From: a bacterium
Lineage (GTDB): Bacteria; Actinomycetota; Acidimicrobiia; Spongiisociales; Spongiisociaceae
Reading direction: 5' to 3'
Length of the DNA: 64,000 nucleotides
Assembly (NCBI GenBank): GCA_028821235.1
Contig: JAPPGV010000089.1
Coordinates: forward strand, 1-64,000
Part shown: positions 59,246 to 64,000 of the stretch, piece by piece
Layout: each line of letters opens with the position of its first letter
How positions within the stretch are numbered: the stretch's first letter is position 1
Made by a program: the position numbers and the translations under genes
Notes under the pieces: model-generated
Told to the model about the DNA's origin: nothing
What the model saw: the letters and a program-made list of their open reading frames with translations, nothing else
Database searches by the model: none

Positions 59246-61615
59246 CTACGGCTCCTGCTCGCCCGCAGGGGGAGATGCGAGGTGGGCTACCAGGCCGGGG
59301 GTGAGAGGGAGGCGGTCGACTATCGGATGACCGGGGAGGGCGTCGGCGACCGCGTTGGCTATGGCCGCCGGCACGGCGATCATCCCCGATTCCCCCATCC
59401 CCTTCACTCCCAATACCGTGTTGGGCGAGGGAGACTCGATGTGACCGATCCGGATGGTCGGCACCTCGGCGCAAGTGGGGATCAGGTAGTCCATGAGGCT
59501 GCTGGTCAGTACCTGTCCATCGGCGCTGTATGCCACTCGTTCCTGCAAGGCGTATCCCAGGGCCTGTGCCGCGGCGCCGTGAAGTTGGCCCTCCACGATC
59601 AACGGGTTGATCACCCGGCCGCAGTCCTCGACAGCGACCAGGTCGACGACCGTGACGGAGCCGGTCTCCAGGTCGAGCTCTACCGTGGCCACCACGCAGC
59701 CGTTCGAATAGGTGGCGCCAGGGTCGTGGAAGCGTTGCGAGCTGAGCGTCGGCTCGGGTTCTGCGACGCGCACCGCAGGGTCGAAATAGGCGGCCGCAGC
59801 CACGCGCTCCACGGCCATCCCGGCAGACCGGTCACCGGCCACGTGCACGACCCCATCACTGATGTCGAGATCCCGTTCGGACGCCTCCAGCAGATGGCCG
59901 GCGATCCGCAACAGCTTCGACCGCACGTCCTCGGATGCCAGGACCACCGCTCCGCCCGTCACGACGGCAGTGCGCGAGGCACGCGTGCCGGCGATGCTCG
60001 GTGGGGTGGCGTCGGTGTCGTCACTCCTTACCTCGATGGTCTCCGGGGGGATACCCAGGGCGGCGGATGCCAGTTGGACCAGTGTCGTCTCGTGGCCCTG
60101 GCCCTGGGTGGGTGTCCCGACCGACACCGTGACATGTCCGGTGGAGTCCATGGTGACACGAGCGGCATCGTGGGAGGCGAAGACCCAGTGGGACTGGGCC
60201 GCGCCGGCGCTTCCCCATCCGTTCGGCTCGACGTACGGGCTGATGCCGATCCCGCGCCGGCGCGGGTACATGTCGCTTTCCTGCTGCTGACGGAACGAGT
60301 GGTAGCAGGCCATCTCCAGGGCCTCGTGCATGGATTCGCGAAACGATCCGCTGTCATAGACCATGCCCGTGACGTTGGTGTAGGGCGTCTCCTCCGATCG
60401 GATCATATTCATGCGCCGCAGCTCCGCCGGATCCCGTCCTTCCTCACGGGCTATGTGATCTATGAGCAGCTCGCGGGCGGTGTGGGAGGCGGTCCATCCC
60501 ACCCCTCGGTACGGGGATGCCGGCGCCTTGTTGGTGAGGACTGCCAGGATCTCGCATTCGTAGTGATCGATCCTGTAGAGGCTCGGGACGAGCAGCGCCG
60601 ACAGATACGGTTCGATGAGCGCGCTGGCGCTGTTGTGGGAGTAGGCGCCGGCGTCCCCGATGATCCTGGCGCGCATCGTCCGGAATCGGCCGGTTTCGTC
60701 GACGCTGATCTCCAGGGACACGATCTGTTCCTTGGCCTGCGGGGCGGCGACCAGATTCTCCCGCCGGTCCTCGATCCACCTCACGGGGCGTTCCAGTGCC
60801 ATCGACGCCAGGGCGACCGCTACCTCCTCCGGCGCCGCAGGGATCTTCTGGCCGAAGCCTCCCCCGACGTCAGGGACGATCACCCGCACCCTTGACTCGG
60901 GGACGCCGGTGCTGACGGCCAGGCGACGGCGTAGCAGGTGATGGCCCTGGGTCGAGGACCACACCGTCAGCCGCCCCCGGCCGGCGTCGTAGGAGGCCAG
61001 GCAGCCGCGTGTCTCCATGGGAACCGCCGTTGCCCGTCCTCCATGGAACTCGGATCTGTACACCCGGTGGTCTGATGCTGACTCCTTTTCCGGATCCCCG
61101 AACCTTTTCACCTCCCTGAAGACGACATTCGAGCCGAGCCCGGGGAAGAGCAACGGTGCGCCGCTGCGGGCGGCGGTTCGTGCGTCGGTTACCGCGGGAA
61201 GCTTCTCGAAGTCGAGGAAGACGAAGTCTGCCCCGTCCTCGGCGGCGTAGCGGTCCTTCGCAACCACGAGGGCGACCGGCTCGCCGACGTAGCGGACCCG
61301 GTCTCCGGCGAGCGGCGGCTGCGGGGTCTTGGCGAGTCCCTCGATGGCTACGGAATCCACCAGCGGAGCGTGATCCGGGAGCGTCACCGCCGTCAGCACG
61401 GCTCGAACACCGTCGAGCCCGCCCGCTTCCCGCGGATCGACCCCACGCAGGATGGCATGTGCGTACGGCGATCTCACGAAGGCTGCGTCGAGAGTCCCCG
61501 GGAGGCGAACATCGGCCAGGTACTCGCCCGAACCGGTGAGAAGCTGGGGATCCTCCCTGCGGGTAAGCGGCGCGCCGATCAGGGAGGCGATTCGATCCCT
61601 GTGGCCACCCGTCAT
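59246..61615 (-). CDS. Xanthine/CO-dehydrogenase-family molybdopterin-binding large subunit (orphan)
   Basis: Molybdopterin subunit of 789 aa. It begins LIGAPLTRREDPQLLTGSGEY, has the hammerhead domain, the GGGFGQKI cofactor loop, the active-site loop SPYRGVGW and the catalytic GMGESG near the C-terminus. The YRGVGW loop resembles form II (YRGAGR) rather than form I CO dehydrogenase. No FAD or 2Fe-2S subunit gene is adjacent. It may borrow those at 15664-17005, or partners may be elsewhere. Start ATG 61615. It precedes the alcohol dehydrogenase in the same operon. Confidence 0.9.
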   Translation of the reverse strand: MTGGHRDRIASLIGAPLTRREDPQLLTGSGEYLADVRLPGTLDAAFVRSPYAHAILRGVDPREAGGLDGVRAVLTAVTLPDHAPLVDSVAIEGLAKTPQPPLAGDRVRYVGEPVALVVAKDRYAAEDGADFVFLDFEKLPAVTDARTAARSGAPLLFPGLGSNVVFREVKRFGDPEKESASDHRVYRSEFHGGRATAVPMETRGCLASYDAGRGRLTVWSSTQGHHLLRRRLAVSTGVPESRVRVIVPDVGGGFGQKIPAAPEEVAVALASMALERPVRWIEDRRENLVAAPQAKEQIVSLEISVDETGRFRTMRARIIGDAGAYSHNSASALIEPYLSALLVPSLYRIDHYECEILAVLTNKAPASPYRGVGWTASHTARELLIDHIAREEGRDPAELRRMNMIRSEETPYTNVTGMVYDSGSFRESMHEALEMACYHSFRQQQESDMYPRRRGIGISPYVEPNGWGSAGAAQSHWVFASHDAARVTMDSTGHVTVSVGTPTQGQGHETTLVQLASAALGIPPETIEVRSDDTDATPPSIAGTRASRTAVVTGGAVVLASEDVRSKLLRIAGHLLEASERDLDISDGVVHVAGDRSAGMAVERVAAAAYFDPAVRVAEPEPTLSSQRFHDPGATYSNGCVVATVELDLETGSVTVVDLVAVEDCGRVINPLIVEGQLHGAAAQALGYALQERVAYSADGQVLTSSLMDYLIPTCAEVPTIRIGHIESPSPNTVLGVKGMGESGMIAVPAAIANAVADALPGHPIVDRLPLTPGLVAHLASPPAGEQEP

Positions 61616-61789
61616 CGGCGTCCCTGGAAGTCGACGGCGATCCCGCGCCGTGCGGGTCTGTACGTCCGCTCCATCCGGAAGGTTGGTGACCGGGGTCGCG
61701 GCCGCGCCGGACGCGGCAAGTTAGATTGCAGGCAGACCATCGCATGAACCCGCGCGGTGGGTGTCGACTCCGATTGTACAGGGAGGCAC

Positions 61790-63343
61790 ATGTCCCGGAC
61801 CCTGATAGCGGGCGGCACCGTGCTGGCGAACGGGGACCTGGGAACCATTGCGGACGGCGCCCTGGTGGTCGAGGACGGGATCATCATCGAAGTGGGGGAG
61901 AGGACCCGTCTCGAGGCGCACGGTCCCTTCGAGACCGAATTGGGCGGCACCGACCGGATGATCCTTCCCGGTTTCGTGAACGGCCACTACCACACCGAAT
62001 GCTGGACCGCCCCGGGGCTCCTAGGAAGCCTGTTCGAGCTGGACAATCTCTACATGGGCTCGGGGCTAATCGACACCACCGAGGAGATCATCGAGCTGCT
62101 GGCCACCTACGGGCTGATCCATGCGGCCAAGGGGGGCCAGACCACCCTGATCGACACCTTCTACGGTCGGCCCTGGATACACCTTCTGGGTGCCGAGGCC
62201 GCGCTCCGGGCCTACGACGCGGTCGGGCTGCGCGTGGCGCTCGGGATCACCATGAGGGACCAGAACACGTATGCCCATGAGGATGACGAGAAATTCCTGG
62301 CCCGTCTCCCGGCCGCCATCGCGGAGGAGGTGCGGAACTCGCCCCTCGGTTACGCCTGGCCGATCGAGGATCAGTTCCGGGTTTTCGACCAGCTGTACCG
62401 GGAGTGGGACGGGCGCAGGGGACGATCCCGCATCATCCTGGCCCCGGACTGGACTCCGGTCTGCTCGGACGATCTGTACAGACGCTGCCGCCGGGCGGCC
62501 GATGAGTACGGCACGACGATCACCACCCACGCGCTGGAGACGCGCTCCGAACTGATGTGGACCGTGGAGAACGTGGGTCCGTCGGGGATGCGCCGCCTTG
62601 AGGAACTAGGCGTGCTCGGCGAGGACGTCACCCTGTCGCACTTCGTGTGGGCCACCGACGAGGACATAGCGGTCGTCGCCGGTAGCGGGGCGGTGCCCGT
62701 GCACTGCCCCGGCTCGAACCTTCGTTCCTCGACGGGCATCTGCCGGGTGCGGGACGTCCTCTCGGCGGGCGGTTCGCTCAGCATCGGCACCGATGGCATC
62801 GCTTCCGGGGACCGCGAGGACATGATCGGCGAGGTGAGGCTGGCGAGCTACTTGCAGCGGGACGCCGGTGACATCACCTCCGGCCCGATCCCGGGGGAGA
62901 CTCTGCTCCGGGCCGCCACCGAGGGCGCCGCCGTGCCGGCGGGGTTCGGAGGAGAGGTAGGAAGGTTGGCCCCCGGCTACCAGGCCGATCTCGTCTGCTT
63001 CCGCACCGACCGGATCGGTTTCCCGGCCGCCCGCTACGCCAGGACCCCGGCACCGGATCTCCTGGTGGAGCGGGCCGACGCCGGCGACATAGAGTTCGTC
63101 ATGGTGGGTGGTGAGATGGTGGTACGGGACGGGGAGGTCCTGCTGGTGGACGAGCAACGGATCATCGACCGCATCAACGAACTCGCAGAGGATCTCTACA
63201 AGCCCACCGCAGAGGCCCGCCGGCGGCGGGAACTAGCCGATCTCATGACCACCCACATAGAGGAGATCTGCCGGCGCTGGTACCAGATACCCGTCCACCG
63301 TCCGGCCACCATCATGAACACCCGCAGGGCTCCAGGTGCGTGA
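61790..63343 (+). CDS. Amidohydrolase (TrzA/AtzA-like), paralogue of the 47191-48750 gene
   Basis: Metal-dependent hydrolase of 517 aa. Metal ligands are H66/H68 (LPGFVNGHYHTE), the His in ITTHALETRSE, LSHFVWATDED and the Asp of IGTDGIAS. The whole layout, including the GYAWPIED and ILAPDWTPVCSDDLY segments, matches the paralogue in the TenA operon. ATG 61790 has AGGGAGG just upstream and is preferred to an ATG at 61757. It is divergent from the molybdopterin subunit gene and probably acts in the same pathway. Confidence 0.9.
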   Translation: MSRTLIAGGTVLANGDLGTIADGALVVEDGIIIEVGERTRLEAHGPFETELGGTDRMILPGFVNGHYHTECWTAPGLLGSLFELDNLYMGSGLIDTTEEIIELLATYGLIHAAKGGQTTLIDTFYGRPWIHLLGAEAALRAYDAVGLRVALGITMRDQNTYAHEDDEKFLARLPAAIAEEVRNSPLGYAWPIEDQFRVFDQLYREWDGRRGRSRIILAPDWTPVCSDDLYRRCRRAADEYGTTITTHALETRSELMWTVENVGPSGMRRLEELGVLGEDVTLSHFVWATDEDIAVVAGSGAVPVHCPGSNLRSSTGICRVRDVLSAGGSLSIGTDGIASGDREDMIGEVRLASYLQRDAGDITSGPIPGETLLRAATEGAAVPAGFGGEVGRLAPGYQADLVCFRTDRIGFPAARYARTPAPDLLVERADAGDIEFVMVGGEMVVRDGEVLLVDEQRIIDRINELAEDLYKPTAEARRRRELADLMTTHIEEICRRWYQIPVHRPATIMNTRRAPGA

Positions 63344-63451
63344 ACGGCCATCGTAGACAGGTACACTGCGCGACCGACCGTTCAAGTGGCTCGCCGGCGC
63401 TGTCACACCCCGGGCGGGTCCCCGGCGGCCGCATCAGGGTGAGGAGAGGGG

Positions 63452-64000
63452 ATGACCATGGAGCCGATCCGGTGCGCCCTGGTCGGGCACGGCATGATCG
63501 GCAGGGAACACGCCCGGATCATCGCCGCTCATCCGGCGGCGGAGTTGGTTGCAGTCTGCGATACCGACCCCGATGCCGGCGCCACCGTCCCGGAGGGAAC
63601 CCTCTTCACGACCGACCTGGATGTTGCCCTGGATGTCGAGGGCCTCGAAGCGCTATGGGTTTGCACGCCCCAGCACTTGCATCTGCCGGTCGTCGAGGCC
63701 GGTCTGATCCGCGGCCTGCATGTCTTCTGTGAGAAGCCGTTCGCGTCCTCGCTGGATGACGCTGATCGCATGATGGAGCTCGATGCGTCGACCACCGGCG
63801 ACCTGGTGATCGGCCATACATTGCGTTTCGACCCGAACTACGTCGCTATACACCAGGCCGTGACGGAGGGGCGGCTGGGTGACATAGTCCATATCTCGGC
63901 GCGCTGGAACGCGCCGGACTACGAGGGCAGGATCATCTCCGGCCGTACCACCATTCCCCAGGAAATGGCCATTCACGATCTCGACGTGATGCGCTGGCTG
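63452..64000 (+). CDS. Gfo/Idh/MocA family dehydrogenase (3'-partial)
   Basis: First ~183 residues of an NAD(P)-dependent dehydrogenase, cut by the window edge. The Rossmann start is CALVGHGMIGREHAR, and the catalytic EKP is in VFCEKPFASS. AIHDLDVMRWL near the end gives the usual His/Asp. It is related to the gene at 28240-29250. ATG 63452 has GAGGAG 5 bp upstream; ATG 63458 is possible. Confidence 0.88.
   Translation, partial: MTMEPIRCALVGHGMIGREHARIIAAHPAAELVAVCDTDPDAGATVPEGTLFTTDLDVALDVEGLEALWVCTPQHLHLPVVEAGLIRGLHVFCEKPFASSLDDADRMMELDASTTGDLVIGHTLRFDPNYVAIHQAVTEGRLGDIVHISARWNAPDYEGRIISGRTTIPQEMAIHDLDVMRWL

Overview
This is a GC-rich (roughly two-thirds G+C), densely packed chromosomal segment from a bacterium. 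Genes often overlap by 4 bp (ATGA/GTGA), GTG starts are common, and the binding proteins are lipoproteins, one with a long Thr-rich linker. These features, with abundant hydantoinase, xanthine-dehydrogenase and amidohydrolase genes, suggest an uncultured actinobacterium of the Acidimicrobiia type. That placement is inference; the window has no rRNA, tRNA or marker gene. I found no rRNA, tRNA, CRISPR, prophage or insertion sequence with a transposase.

Layout. (1) 1-10306 (+): an oligopeptide-type ABC importer (binding protein cut by the window edge, two permeases, two ATPases) running into hydantoinase/oxoprolinase genes hyuA, hyuB and a tandem duplicate of hyuB. (2) 10414-15358: a FitAB-like toxin-antitoxin pair, a DUF885 metallohydrolase, an ArsM-like methyltransferase, a CDF-like cation transporter and a solitary AT-richer DUF4268 nuclease-like gene. 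(3) 15664-20321 (+): a complete molybdenum hydroxylase (FAD, 2Fe-2S and molybdopterin subunits) with an embedded G3E GTPase. (4) 20405-24209: a VapBC pair, a redoxin gene with an in-frame TGA that looks like selenocysteine (UGC motif plus a SECIS-like hairpin), and a divergent HExxH lipoprotein. (5) 24264-34655 (+): a CUT1-type sugar importer without its ATPase, an MBL hydrolase, a Gfo/Idh/MocA dehydrogenase, M81 and M20 hydrolases, a tartrate/malate-type dehydrogenase and an MFS transporter. (6) A solitary Mrr-like endonuclease (-). (7) 35921-43239 (+): a TIM-barrel amidohydrolase, a UbiD decarboxylase and a complete BMP/nucleoside-type ABC importer. (8) An alkyl-DHAP-synthase-like FAD oxidase (-), then a macro-domain protein paired with an unknown 123-residue protein (+).

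(9) 46017-57002 (-) is the most distinctive block. Eleven co-directional genes comprise a TenA-like protein, a complete oligopeptide-type ABC importer, a TIM-barrel amidohydrolase, a second TenA-like protein, a large amidohydrolase, an MBL hydrolase and a SnoaL-like protein. It is flanked by an SDR, a zinc alcohol dehydrogenase, an orphan xanthine-dehydrogenase large subunit, a paralogue of the large amidohydrolase and a second Gfo/Idh/MocA gene (partial at the window end). Both TenA proteins keep the catalytic Cys and Glu but have Asn where TenA has the pyrimidine-binding Asp. I read the block as an uncharacterised import-and-degrade pathway for a small N-containing or heterocyclic compound.

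Together the genes describe a scavenger that imports small peptides, lactams, nucleoside-like compounds or sugars and opens, oxidises or decarboxylates them. Two features recur between genes of these operons. One is a 162-165 bp palindromic MITE-like element found twice. The other is a long GC-rich hairpin at three of the four binding-protein/permease junctions. No conventional transcriptional regulator was recognised in the 64 kb.
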